Shown in pieces: positions 27,365 through 39,004 of a DNA stretch of 64,000 nt. Location: positions 62,001 to 126,000 of the forward strand of contig JANDJZ010000083.1 of the NCBI GenBank assembly GCA_027943245.1, written 5' to 3'. Under the pieces are notes generated by a model that saw nothing but the letters and a program-made list of their open reading frames with translations, was not told the DNA's origin and did no database searches. The position numbers and the translations under genes were made by a program. The DNA is from Acanthamoeba sp. SK_2022b (Eukaryota > Discosea > Longamoebia > Acanthamoebidae). Numbering within the stretch: the first letter of the stretch is position 1; the number at the start of each line of letters is the position of its first letter.

Positions 27365-27820
27365 TGAGCTTGCCATAACTAGCATAAAAGATTGCACATA
27401 ACCATGGTGCATGAAGTATCGTGAAGTTGGCGCAATCTTCCCTGGGCCCTGCTTGCCTGCACCTCAATAACTGCAATACTCTACACCATCAGAGGCACGC
27501 ACGGCAACTCAAACAGGTTCCTGAACCGTGTCCACGTTCTTGAACAGCACTTGCACTGCGGCTCGTGTACTGTGGTCACAGTAAAAGCCTCTGCTCTCCC
27601 CTTCCTCGCAGGCACATGCTCTCTTTATTCCCTGACCCCACTCTCTAATTCATCGCACACGCTCCTCTTCCACCGCCCATCTCGTTCGTTTCGTTGTGCG
27701 GTTCCTCCTCTTCCCAGGGCAGCCCCCCCCCCACAAACCCATTTCACTCTCGCTCTCACGCCCCGGTATTTAATTGGTGGTCGTTGCTTGTGATCGTTGA
27801 GCTCTCGTGTGAGGCGACCG

Positions 27821-30510
27821 TTACACGTCGGCCTTGGGCGCCGGCGCCGTCTGCACAAAGATAGCAAGGAGCCGGTGAGGCGACAAATCTCACAGGAAGA
27901 GGGAGGGTGGCGTGTAGTGGTGGTGTGGGGAGGGGAGGGTCAGGTACCCTGGGGACGATGACGCGCTCAAAGTCGCTGGGCACGTGGAAGTGCCTCTGGT
28001 CAGAGTAGAGCATCTTCTCCGGCTCAGCCACCTGCGGCACGTACTGGGCCAGCATGTCCAAGAGGAACAGGACAAGCCCTGGCCACCATTTACGAGAGAT
28101 AAATAAATTCATAAATTCATAAATGTTTAAGATTAAAATACAATTAAAAGTCTAAGAGAGCGCCCGTACCGGTGGCGACACCGCCGCCGAGGCCGATGCC
28201 CAGGGAGATGATGAGGCAGAGCACCTGGTCGCCGGCCTGAGCGCCTTCCTGGGCAAAGAGTTCACGGACGGGCTGGCCAAAGATGTAGTCGTGCTGGCAG
28301 GCGATGGCGGTGGAGATGATGCCAGCCACGCCGGCCAGCAGGCCCGACAGGCCGTGCAGGCTCAGCACGCCCGCGTGGTCGTGGATCTTGAAGTAGGCCA
28401 GGGCCGGCGTGGCGTACGCGTAGCCCATCACCGCGACGATGCCCGCCACGATGCCGATCACCATCGCGCCGCCGGGGCTCACCACCACCGGCGTCGCCGA
28501 GCCGATCGCGATGCCGCCCGCCAGCGTCGCGCGCTGGATGTCGAACATGAGGAACTTACCCGCGCGGAGCGTGCGCGAGGTGAGGAAGGCCATGATGCAC
28601 GACGACGTGATGGCCAGGAACGTGTTCACCACCACGCTGCATCACACCGCACACATACGCTCATGTCAAACGTCAAGCGCCAGTAGTAGCGATGCGACGG
28701 CGAGGTGGGGGAGCAAGAGGGCGGGGAGAGGTTACCGGTATTGGGAGCCGTTGGGAGCGTAGGCGGCGTTCCAGCCGGGCCACATGACGAACATGATCAG
28801 GGTGCCCAGCAGGGTGAAGATGTTAGACATGTACGAGGACTGCTTGTCCTTTTCGTACTCCTTGAGTCGCTCCTTGTCCTCCTGGAGCAGCAGGCCGATC
28901 ACGGTCTGCACGATGACGATACCCAGACCTGTGCGCACGCGACATACACGCACAACGAACAACAAGACGTCAGTCAGCAACAAATCTGCGCAGATAAGAG
29001 GGCGGGGGATGACGTCACCGAAGACAGCGCCGAAGAGGTGAACGGTCTGCGCGCCACCGATGTCGACGGCGTGGAGGGCCATCAGCGTCACATACCTGTT
29101 GAGCGCGTAGAAGCCCACCTCTGCGCAAACGTCGCGAGACCATCAATCGTGTGCGTGGGTAGTGACGTCGACAAGAATTGACGTACCAAAGAGGGTGAGG
29201 AAGACGAGCTGGAGCGGGGTGGCCTTGCCCAGCAGGAAACCGAAGGTGACGAGGCACGCGGTGGCGCCGTAGTAGCCGTCGATCAGCGAGAGGATGGTGA
29301 GTTCGCCGCGGGACCAGGCGCCGCCGTGGTCGACGTTCTGCCAGAAGATGAGGTGCAGGATGGTCCACTGGACGGCGAGGACGGTGACGAGGAACGTGTG
29401 GCTGATGGCCGAGTAGGCGTACTTCCGCATGAACGTGTAGAAGAACGAGAAGCCCGCCAGGACCAGCATCGCCACGTGGACCCAAATCGTGTACCAATTG
29501 GCGGCCCTGTGTATTCAGAGCACACAGTCAGTGTGGTCGAGTGAGGGTTGGGGAGTAAAGCGGCGATACCTGAGGGAGTAGCCGAGGTTGGGGGGGGAGT
29601 TGGTGTTGTTGCTGTAGTCGCACGCGACCCAGTAGATGACGCAGGTGATCGCCTGGAAGATAAGATACACCCAAAAGAACAGGTCCACCAGATTGGGCGC
29701 CTTCTCCACCGGCTCGCTATCCAGGGCCACCAGCTTTTGCAACTGCACACACCCATACAAGCCACACATGAGGCTCGCTGTGAGTGGCCTGCAAGCGCAG
29801 CGGGCTGAGCTGGGCGAACCTTGCGCCGGAGCACTTCCTCCTCACGCTTCTGGAGGCCCATGCTGTCAATGAGCTTCTTGCGCTCAGCAAAGGCGTCAAA
29901 GAGCATCTGGCGGAAGTGCTTCCTTCGACTCTTGATCTTCTTCATGCGGGACTGGAACATCTGCTGGTACTGCGTCTCATCGTTCGTCCTCTTCTTGCCT
30001 TCACCCCCCACGGCGTTAAATGGATGAATTGATTGATTCTTTCCTTTGATGTGATTTGTGGCTAACCTGGCTTGGCGGTGGCGAGCTTCTTGAGGTTCTC
30101 AGCGAACTCCCCTCGCGCGTCGGTTTCATCTCGCTGGATGGTCAACAAGTGGGCGTGGAGCTCGTCGATGTAGTTCTCAATGCTGTTACGGCGTCGTTGG
30201 GGGGGGGGGTTAATCCAGTGCGCCGAAGTGTACCAGACAAAAGAAAAGGAAGGAAACAGAGATTAGGCTAGCCCCTTACGGACTAACGAGTGCGCTCAAA
30301 CGAGAAGGAGGTGAGAGAAAGGCAGAGAAGAGTTCTCACACATGAAGAAGAAGAAGAAGAACAGAAGCAGCGAGTGTCTAGTTAGGGAGTGAGATCTATG
30401 GTGGGGGAGGAGTACCCGTCGAGGTACTCGTCGCTGAGGCGATCGCGGATGGAGTCACCTCCAAAGATGGGCTCGGGGAGCTTGGTGAAGTGTGCCTTGT
30501 CCGAAGTCAT
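27821..30510 (-). CDS. Rh-type ammonium channel with long N-terminal coiled extension
   Basis: The start is MTSDKAHFTKLPEPIFGGD at 30510 and the stop is at 27821. Roughly the first 150 residues are soluble and helix-forming (IENYIDELHAHLLTIQ, GEFAENLKKLATAK, RMKKIKSRRKHFRQMLFDAF). Membrane segments then begin at LVDLFFWVYLIFQAITCVIY. The channel carries Rh/Amt hallmarks: GGAQTVHLFGAVFG and HDHAGVLSLHGLSGLLAG, each with a histidine at the position of the paired pore histidines that conduct NH3. Other helices include YYGATACLVTFGFLLGKATP and LGIGLGGGVATG. A cytosolic loop (LQEDKERLKEYEKDKQ) and a short tail ending PKADV complete it. Role: passive ammonia (possibly CO2) transport in the plasma or contractile-vacuole membrane. 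Most Rh proteins lack such a long N-terminal domain. About ten exons; a splice error in exons 2-3 is possible but the frame stays open. Confidence 0.9.
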
Positions 30511-30936
30511 CGTCGCTCGACACTCCTCTACTCACTCTGGTCTCCTCCTTCTACTACTTCGGCCCTGCGAAGAGCTAGAGCCAACCTCTTACAATCTCTC
30601 CTTGCTTCCTTCGGGAGAGTTGTTTCCACTGTTTATTCTCTCGGGAGGCGGGGCTTCAACCAGGAAGGTGGTGTCCTCTTTTGGGCAGACCAGCGCGTTC
30701 CAAACGGCGTGCCAACCATTGGACCACCCAATTAAATAATAGATACGATTTTAAACAATATTTACACAAACAATGCGAAAAATGAGGTAGAAAAAATGCA
30801 TTATGTGGCCACAGCTGGTCCTCTTCCCCTGTGCTCTGCTCTTACAAAATAAGACAATAACAGGCCACGTTGACGAAGACGTCAGTGTGGTATAAACCAC
30901 TCTGACTTTTATTGGTACGTTCAGCACGCGGCTGGC
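30511..30936. promoter_or_regulatory. Gap upstream of the Rh gene
   Basis: The 426-bp gap should hold the Rh promoter and the 3' UTR of the E2 gene. An AT-rich stretch runs from about 30735 to 30810. No other gene is seen. Confidence 0.4.
30908..30913 (-). terminator. Polyadenylation signal of the E2 gene
   Basis: Minus-strand AATAAA lies about 25 nt beyond the TAG of the E2 gene, a usual distance for a compact 3' UTR. Confidence 0.55.
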
Positions 30937-31623
30937 CTAGGCGCCAACGTCCTCCCAGCTCCGCTCGACGACGTCCTTGACTCGCCTGTTGTACTCCCGC
31001 TTGTTCTCGGCGAACAGACGCGCAGCCTCGGCGTTGGCTGGCGAGTTGGGGTTGGGGTCGCACAGAAGCGACTGGATCGACGTCAGGATAGCTGTGTAGA
31101 GCACAAGACAGGAGTTAGCACACAGTGCGGAGAGCCGTGTAGCGGGTGGGTGAGTCTGGCAAGTGCGCACCAGCGACGTCGTAGATGGGGGACCACTGGT
31201 TCTGGAGGATGTCCAGGCAGATGCTGCCATCGTTGTAGACGTTGGGATGGAACATGGGCGACACGAAGCTCACCTTGGGCGGCTTGTTGGGGTACTCTTC
31301 GGAGAACTCGAGCTTTAGCCTGAAGGTGCCGCCCTCCCACGGCGTGTCGTCTGGTCTGCGTATGTACGCAAGTGTAAACAACAGAGTTGTTAGTATTATC
31401 TCTACTTATGGTCCAAAAAATAATAATAAATCAGTACTGAAATTTGATAAAAGAGAGGATCTGGTTGCTGAGCAAGTAGGAGCATTGATGCGGCGTACCC
31501 GAAGATGACAGCTTGCCATTGCATGATGTTGTTGTCCGAGGGCGCGCCCGTGATGCCAGAGGGCGAATCATCCTGCAGCCTCTTGAAATCACGCATCAAT
31601 CGTCTACGCGAGGGCGTACTCAT
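30937..31623 (-). CDS. UBE2A: RAD6-like ubiquitin-conjugating enzyme E2, 154 aa
   Basis: Three exons (31499-31623, 31171-31355, 30937-31091) join in phase to 465 nt. The protein begins [19 protein letters not shown], the characteristic N-terminus of RAD6/UBE2A-B. It contains the whole UBC fold: [46 protein letters not shown], then the active-site segment [18 protein letters not shown] with the thioester cysteine, and [19 protein letters not shown]. The HPN triad is intact. The tail ([16 protein letters not shown]) lacks the long acidic extension of yeast Rad6, as in animals. Known role of the family: histone H2B and PCNA ubiquitination with RAD18/BRE1-type E3 partners. Function is confident. 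Confidence 0.97.
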
Positions 31624-31843
31624 CTTCTACTCTTCTTTGTACAATGGATTTCGCTTGATGACTCTTCTTCTCTTCCCTTGCCCTCTCGTTGATCTCTTGG
31701 CAAATAATATAATTAGAGTAAATGGAAACCGATTTCGATTTTGTGCCATTTTCGGTCAGTTTCTGTGCTTTTCGTGTATTTTTTCTGTGTCGGCGAAAAG
31801 TCTGAGATTCTTTCGGGGCCTTCCCAAAAAAGCTTTGCCCTGT

Positions 31844-32470
31844 TCAGCGCAGAAGGGGCGGGATGCCAGCGGCCATGAAGAGGGCGGTGACCACCGACAT
31901 GGTGCCCTCGCCCAAAACGAAGCCCGACGCAACTAAAGGAAGGAGGAGTGGGGGCGTCCGTGAGCAGTGGGCTGAGCTCGCGGTGGTAGGTCCGCGAAGA
32001 ATGTGCGTACCGATGATCATGTAGTTGTGGTGCCCGACCGGCCACCGGCGGAGCCAGAGCCAATTGGCCAGCCCTCCGGCCACCCGAGGCAACGTCCAAT
32101 TGGGCGTGAGATAACTGAAGCGACCCGGAGCCGCGAGCTGGTCAGCCCACGACACACACGACAACACAGGACACACACCACACGACACAACATACGACAC
32201 ACGCACAGCGAAAGCAGAGAGCAGTACAAGCCGATGGCAAAGCCGATGCCGGACGGGAGGTAGCGGGCGAGCTTAGGGAAGGCCTGGGCGATCACCGGCA
32301 GGACGCCCGCGAGGACGCCCGCCACGACGCAGAACGGGAGCACGTTGTGGGCCTGGGCCTCCCCGTTGACCATCCGCGCCATGTTCACCCACACCCCGGC
32401 CGTCGGCACCGGGAACTTGGGGCCTGCAGCGCACGAGCTCGTGAGCCATCCATTGCGCGCGTGTTGTGTG

Positions 32471-32530
<60 letters not shown>

Positions 32531-33803
32531 ATGCGGGCTCGCAGCGCGGTGAGGAGTGCGGCACCGGGCACTTGGTAGGCGTGGGTGTAGAGGAGATAGG
32601 CGGCCACGGAGAAGAAGATGGACGCGAAGGAGCCGATCAGCTGCCCGAAGAACTGGGCGCGCGGCGAGGCCTTCAGCAGATGGCCGGTCTTCAGATCTAT
32701 CCCTCACCCCCCCCCCCCCAACGCGCCCCCCCAACCGATTCGAGCCACGCTAAGCCAAGGTCGCGTCGTTTGCGTGCGTGGCCTGTGTGGGCGCGTCACC
32801 TTGCATCATGTCTCCGGCTTGCAGCGCGCCAGCCTCTGCAACGGCGCCCGCGATCAGGTTCGAGACGATGTTCTTGGGCGCCACAAGCGCGAACACGATC
32901 TGGGAACGGCGCGAGACGTTCAGAAACACGCAGCGCTTGATCGGGAGTGGATGGGGGGCGAGGTCGAGCAGGCACCTGCGATATCTTGCCGACGCCGCTG
33001 ACCGGATTGATGTCGGTCTCGCCCAGCGCTGCGGTCGATGTGAGCCACAAACTCGCAGATTCCTGGGCCAGCAGCGCGTTGTGGTGGATTGGTGGGCTCG
33101 GGCGAGGTACCTCGAACGGCGAGAACGGAGACGAAGAGCGCCAGGATGATGGCGATCAGCGGCTGCCAGATGGGCAGGTGGTAGAGCGGCGTGAGCACGA
33201 CCACGCAGATGACCGACGACACCACCAGACCTTTTTTTTTTGGTTTTTTGTTTATTTTTTTGTTTTTGTTTTGTTTTCGAGTCAGCACGCGCACGTCACG
33301 GCACGACGGGGAGGGGGAGGGGGAGGGGCAACTGACCTGAGATCCACCAGGACTGCGGGACCTGCTGGTGCGGCGCCGCGGGGTCGATGTCCTCGGCCTC
33401 CTCCTCAAGCTGCTGCTGCCGATTTTGCACGTAGCTGCGGTACCGCTTCACCGCAACGCGGCCAACCAGCACCAGGAGCGACATCAGCGACTCGGACAGC
33501 AGAATGCAGAGAGAGATCCACAGCAGCCACCTGAGACACACAACACAACACGCAACACGCACGCACGCACAACACACAGACAGACACACACAGAGATAAG
33601 GAGGCGAGGATTGTATGAGGGCGATAGATGAAGCGCGCCATACCCTCGCGCGCCGGTCTGCCAGTCGTTGACGGGGCCCGAGGTCCACCCGGCGCTTTGG
33701 GCGATCGGGCCGAGAACGGCCCAGCCTATGATCGCGCCACCCAGCATCGACACAGCCGTACGCGGGCCAATGATCATGCCTGCGTGCGTTACAGTGCAGT
33801 GCA

Positions 33804-33886
<83 letters not shown>

Positions 33887-34620
33887 GCGACTGCGCGCAC
33901 TGGGAGCCTTTCCGAGCAGGCATAGAGGGCGCGAGGGATTTGTACCCTGCCCCACGTAGCCCAATGAAGGGTTGATGGACCAGCCCCACTCCGTGGCGAC
34001 GGAGAAGCCAACCCACGAGAGCACCGGCATGTCCAGCAGCACCGGAATGAAGTAGCCTATCGGGTGGGCGGTGGCCATCAGTTACACGGCAGCAGCGGCG
34101 ACCGAGGCCTCCATACGGACCAATGAGAACGTAGCCGCCGGAGACGGCGAAAGTGAGGTAGAGGATCAGCCACTTGCGGTCCCACTCTACCTTCTCCAGA
34201 AGGTTGTCCGCGTGCTTGCCCACGATCTCGGCTTCGAGCTCCTCGTTGTGGTGATGGTGGTGGAGGCGCTGCTTCACCGCGGACGATCCCTGCTTGGCGT
34301 TCGTCGACTGGCCGAGACCTCCCTCGTCCGTCTCCAGCAGTTCAAACTCCTGCGGCTGCCGACGGAATCTAAGAAATGGCGCCACCTTACGGAGGGAGGC
34401 CTCAAGGAGAAGGCGCGCCGATGGCGATGCAATCTCGAACCTTGCTCGAGTGGAGGGCATCGGATTGGCCGTGCAGCACTTTGATCATGTGGGCGGTTGC
34501 GGTGCCCGAGGGAAACTTGAGCTTCTCGCGAAGTATGGTCTGACGCCGCAGCGGGACCGCGAAGAAGACCCCGAAGAAGGCCAACGCCAGCGACCACAGT
34601 ATCAATGCCCTACACGCACG

Positions 34621-34700
<80 letters not shown>

Positions 34701-35517
34701 GCGAGGGGTCAGACAGAATTGGATAGAAATGGTCAACGGCAGCGGCGTAGGCGCAACGGCCCAAGCGTGCAAACGTTACCACCAGGCCTGTTCCTTGTCG
34801 ACTGATCCTCGCTCCTGGTCGGTCAACAGCCCGATCGCGGGCAGGATCCCGACGAAGCCCCCAGCGAGCGGCATGGTGGCCGTCGCCACGGCTGTCGACG
34901 TCAGCAGGACCTGCACCGACACAACACACACCACACATGTGGCGGTGAGACGCGCTCGGCCGAGGAGTGGCGTGATTGACGACAAGGCCAGTACGTTTTC
35001 TTTGGGCCCGAAGGGCCCCATGCCCAGTGCGCGCGAGATGAGGTTGGGTCGCTGGAGGAGGGGCGACGCGGCGATGACCTTGAGCACGGCGAAGCCGATG
35101 AGGGCCGACTGGAGGCTCCCCAGGCTGATCCAGCCCGACTGCAGCCCAAAGTACATGTTCGAGAAGCACGTGAGGCCGCCCACCAACACGCCTGCGCGCC
35201 GCGTGCACGGGTCGTGTGAGCAACAGTCTGAAAGGGTTGGAGGGGAGGGGAGGCTGCCTACCGATGATGACCGCTCGCCAGGTGAAGTCGTTGGTCTCTA
35301 TGATCTCCTCCGCCTTGAGCTCCAGCTCGATCTCACGCTCTAGCTGGTCGCGCATACGCTCTTCCCTGTCCTCTCTGCCCTCCCACCATTTATTGGTGAG
35401 TAAAAGGTAAATGATAAAAATAAAAATAAAAAAATGGGCGTGTAGTGACCTCGCAAGCACTTCTACCTCCTCCATGTCTTCCTCCTTGTGCTCGCTATTG
35501 ATGTTCACCCTCCCCAT
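31844..35517 (-). CDS. OPT-family oligopeptide / metal-chelate transporter
   Basis: The start is taken at MGRVNINSEHKEEDMEEVE (35517). An AG at about 35540 could belong to an upstream intron, so an additional first exon is possible. After a charged cytosolic N-terminus come many hydrophobic helices: VGGLTCFSNMYFGLQSGWIS, ALIGFAVLKVI, TSTAVATATMPLAGGFVGIL, SLALAFFGVFFAVPLRRQ, KFPSGTATAHMIKVLHG, GYFIPVLLDMPVLSWVGFSV, WQPLIAIILALFVSVLAVRG, LGETDINPVSGVGKISQ, YLPSGIGFAIGL and the C-terminal GFVLGEGTMSVVTALFMAAG. NPVSGVGK and KFPSGTATA are typical of OPT/YSL-type carriers, which import oligopeptides or metal-siderophore-like chelates with protons. A His-rich cytosolic loop (KQRLHHHHHNEELEAEI) might bind metal. 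Many introns consist of GT/GA repeats. The family is confident; the substrate is unknown. Confidence 0.9.
32466..32529. repeat. (GT)n microsatellite in OPT intron
   Basis: A GT run with one interruption lies within an intron of the OPT gene. Confidence 0.92.
33812..33889. repeat. (GT)n(GA)n compound microsatellite in OPT intron
   Basis: A GT run passes directly into a GA run. On the coding strand this is TC then AC, next to the splice donor. Confidence 0.95.
34618..34695. repeat. (CA)n microsatellite in OPT intron
   Basis: A CA run with small interruptions lies within another intron of the OPT gene. Confidence 0.93.
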
Positions 35518-35936
35518 CGGCTCAAGCTCCACTCTGCTCAACAATGGATTGATTAAATCACATTTATTGTACATTAAACAAAGTGTAAAAAGTTTTAAGC
35601 AAACACGAACCCAGCTGAGTGGTGCAGTGGCTCTGTCGCTGCCACTCTCACCTTCATCGCTGCAGACGTCTGTCCCCGCACACCCAAGACCCGCACACAA
35701 AACGATTTATTCTTTTCCTTTCTTTTCTTTTTCTTCCATGTTCGTTGTTTTTTGTCGACCTGCGTCTCGTGTGCTGTCCGTGCCCTCAGGCAATACCACC
35801 TCTCTCCTAGCCATAACTTCATATCTCTTTCGCTCTCTTTCTCTCTTTCTCCTGATCGTCGTCGAAGCGTGGCATGGTGAAACGCGTGACTCGACCTCGC
35901 TTGCGGTTTTGTCCCCGTGATGTGGCGTGTGATTCA
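35518..35936. other. Gap between OPT and GATA genes
   Basis: This 419-bp gap holds the OPT promoter or first exon and the 3' UTR of the GATA gene. T/C-rich tracts around 35705-35860 look like 3' UTR. No separate gene is supported. Confidence 0.4.
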
Positions 35937-36555
35937 TCATGGGGCTGGGGTCGATGCGGGAGTGGCCGCGGCAGCGCTCAGCTTGGCCGCCTGCTCGGCC
36001 TCCCGCTTCTTCTTGCGACTGTAGGCCAGGCCGCACGTGTTGCACAACCTGTCGACGCGACGCGCGGGGGGGTGAGCGTGAGTCAGAGTCACGCGCACGC
36101 GCACGCAGCGCAGCCGTGAAGTAGTGCACGCGCTGGAACGCCGCCCCGTCCTGCAATCGAAAGGGCTGGTCGTACGTGTTGGAGCCCAAGGGCCCATGTC
36201 GCCACTTGGTGGTCTCCGTTCTCTGGCAGCTGGCGCACTTACTGTGTGGTGGGAGTGAGGGAGGCCACCCCAGCGAATGAGTCGCCACGCACGCACACGA
36301 ACGCAATACGGCGCCAGCGAGAAAGGAGCGAAGGGAGGCGGTACCGCTGCATGTGGTTGAAGCTGTCCTTGGTCTTGGTCTTCCGCCGTCGGCGGCCCTT
36401 CTTGCTTTCGCTCGCGTCGTCTGCGGAGTTGGGCAGCGTCGTTGGCGAGGACGACGTCGTGGAGGCCATGAGCACCTGAGTCGGCGCCATCTCGGGCTAT
36501 ACACAGCATCGACATTCCCAGCATGAGTCCACTCGTGTTGTGTGTGTGCGTGTTG

Positions 36556-36617
<62 letters not shown>

Positions 36618-37868
36618 CGGTACCGGCATCGAGAGATTAAGGTTGGGAGGGAAGGAAGGGAGAGACGGCGATAGGGAGAGCGGGGAGGGCGAGGGCGACG
36701 ACGGGGAAGGGACCAGCAGAAGGGTCGGCGTCGGCACAGGCGACGGCGCCGAGGCGGGCAACATCGGGACCGGGGACGACACGGGCGGCGGCAACGACGA
36801 CGGCTCCGCCGGTCCGCCTGTGTTCGTTCGACGAGGTCGAGTCGCTTACGGTTAGGGCTGTGGTCTAAAAGGGGAACCGATGAATGATGGGGGGGTACTG
36901 TGAAGGGTGAGGTAGACGCTCTGCAGCTCGGTCTGGAGGGAGCGCGAGATGCTGGTCACCCACTCGACCACGGAGTCGGGCTTGTCGGCTTCCTGTACGA
37001 CGCACACACACGTACGCACACACAAACGCGCGCGCATGCGTGCATGCAGAGGAGGAGGAGGACGTCAACACACAGGCCAAGGGAGAGCGACCAGGGCGGG
37101 GGGCGGTCGGAGGCATACCGCGACGACCGAGGCCTCGGGCTTGGCTGCGGTCTTCTCGAGCGCGATGGAGGCGATCTGGCTCGTCATCTGCGTGAGGCTG
37201 TTCAATCGTGCCAGCTGTCGAACCAATCAGCCAATGAGCAGCAGCGGTCAGTTGAGCGCCGACACGACGCGACACGACACACGGCGAGAACAGAACGGGT
37301 GTTTAGTTACCGTTTGTTGTTCCCAGCTGCTCGGTGGGGCGGTCAACGGCACAGACGGCGCCGGCGCCAACCTTGACTGCATCGCAGAAGAAGGTGCGGT
37401 GGGCGACAGAGGGAGCGGTGGGAGAGATGAGGAGGATGGCGAAGGAGAAGACGATGTGGCAGTGGTGGTGGTAGTGGGAGTGAAAGAAGAAGAGGAGGCT
37501 CCGGCGGCAGCAAAGGTGGATGGCTGAGGAAAGAGTGAAGGAGCCAGAACAGAGAGTGGAGGAGGGACGGATGGGGGAGAGGGAGAGGAGGGCAGGGCGA
37601 GAGGAGGGAAGGCAAAGGAAGGAAGAAGCTTTGAAGAAGACGACACGGGCTGCTGGTTCATGATGTCGGTCGCCATGGGCTCCTGCTTGACCTCTATCCG
37701 AGCCTGGTTTTGGTTGGGGTTGGGGTTGTGACCGGTCTCGGCGGTGTCCGGCTCTCGTTTGACTGGGGTGTTGATGGTGCTGGGCGGTGTGGCACTCGCT
37801 GGTCGGTCAGGGAGCGTGGCGTCCACGTCTACCACCACCGCATGCACGGATGTCGGTTCGCACTCCAT
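35937..37868 (-). CDS. GATA-type zinc-finger transcription factor
   Basis: The start is MECEPTSVHAVVVDVDATL at 37868. The first exon encodes a long Ser/Pro/Thr-rich, probably disordered activation-type region. Two short exons add helical segments (LARLNSLTQMTSQIASIALE, and VEWVTSISRSLQTELQSVYL). The single GATA finger is split by an intron: CASCQRTETTKWRHGPLGSN on one exon, LCNTCGLAYSRKKKREAEQ on the next, fitting C-x2-C-x17/18-C-x2-C. A Lys/Arg-rich stretch (KKGRRRRKTKTKDS) just before the finger is a likely nuclear signal. The protein ends AAAATPASTPAP. GATA factors bind WGATAR sites; the targets here are unknown. The finger is unambiguous. Some exon joins in the middle are approximate. Confidence 0.88.
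36541..36617. repeat. (GT)n(GA)n compound microsatellite in GATA intron
   Basis: This has the same GT-to-GA structure as the arrays at 33812 and 40848, within an intron of a minus-strand gene. Confidence 0.93.
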
Positions 37869-39004
37869 CTAAGAAATGGCTGACGTTGTTCTTGGATGGA
37901 AGTTGGGTCTTTAGAGCATTCACCTGGATCGCAGGAGAAGGGAATGCGAGGGTGAGTCGCGCGCCATGGCCGCGCCTGCACAGATGCATTGGGCGGATGT
38001 GTAGCGGGTAAAATCGCAATGGGTCAATTTGCCTTGAATTGGGCTTGAAGCTTCGTGCGTTCACAGAGCACAAGTAGCAGTATCAGAGGTTTTGGCCCAC
38101 AATGTCCCAATGCCGAATTGAACGGAGAAACTTCACAAACGAAATTTGATTAACGATTGATGAAGGCTGGCCGTTGAATCTTTTCGCCCAAGAACAGGGC
38201 CATGGACCCCTCACCCGGTGGAACGAAAGCAGCCGGTGCAAATTGAGTAATCATGGGCAGGTACCGTGGAAGGCAAGGTTTCGGTCGAGTATGAAAGGGG
38301 TGGCTGACGTTGGAAAGAGCGACGACGAGCAAGTGGCAACAAGTTGTGCTTTCCAATGAAGCGGAGTGGCGTGCCGGGCGGGAACTTAGGACAAACCCAA
38401 GTTCCAACCCCGTACAAGGCCTCCCTCTTTGCGCAAGAGTGACAACAAGCGACACTACCTTCTTCAAGCACAAGAACGCGGCCAAAGGGACACGCGCGTG
38501 CGAGTGTGCGTGTTGTCCTCTCTATTGTCGGTCGGCGTCAAGAGAGGGCGTCGGCGTTTGGGCGCGTGGGGAAGGGAATTCCCACACCGGGCGCTTGGGA
38601 GTTATGCCCTTCGGCTCCTCGACCCGGGACGAGATGAGGAATGTGGTGTCCCTGTCTGATCCTGCGTTATCTTCCCTCCGCGCTTGGGACGTTGGGCAAC
38701 GACCTCGTTGGTGAACATGTGCGCCCTGTTCACGTTCTCACGGTTAGCGAGATATGCATTTCTTTATGCATTTCTTTCTTTGCTTTGGGTTCTTCCGATC
38801 CTGCGTTATCGTGCGTGCTATGTTGGGCTCCTGGGCCCTCCCCAAAGGTGCGAGCAACCACAACGAAAGGCCAGGGAAGGCGATCAAAGAAGAGGTGGGC
38901 CAACAAGGCCAGCCTGTCCAGTTGCTATCACCCGAATCGCCAGCCGCGGCAGGCCAATCACAGGGCGCATTTAATAACAATTTTTAACTACTTATCGTTG
39001 CTCT
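37869..39004. other. Intergenic region, no clear gene
   Basis: This 1.1-kb region separates the GATA promoter from the 3' end of the LSD1-like gene. I see no conserved ORF. It holds a GGAACTT/AAGTTCC hairpin at about 38379-38403, a 12-bp tandem TATGCATTTCTT near 38754, and a 14-bp direct repeat GATCCTGCGTTATC at about 38658 and 38799. It could carry an untranslated RNA or an unrecognised short gene. Confidence 0.4.

Larger units (their letters stand above)
26608..27820. other. Repeat-rich intergenic region
   Basis: No convincing gene lies in this 1.2 kb. It holds two nested inverted repeats, a pair of 43-bp direct repeats and a tRNA-like B-box match (listed separately). Base composition is clearly more AT-rich than the flanks from about 26780 to 27330. 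The stretch 27365-27820 shows nothing recognisable besides C-rich and CT-rich tracts ahead of the Rh gene's 3' end. Confidence 0.6.

Noticed and set aside
30389..30739. Plus-strand ORF upstream of the Rh gene
   Set aside because: It overlaps the first exon and promoter of the Rh gene on the other strand and has no domain pattern.
38310..38714. Plus-strand ORF of 134 codons in the GATA-LSD1 gap
   Set aside because: No recognisable motif, no plausible splice partners and atypical composition; kept as unassigned sequence.
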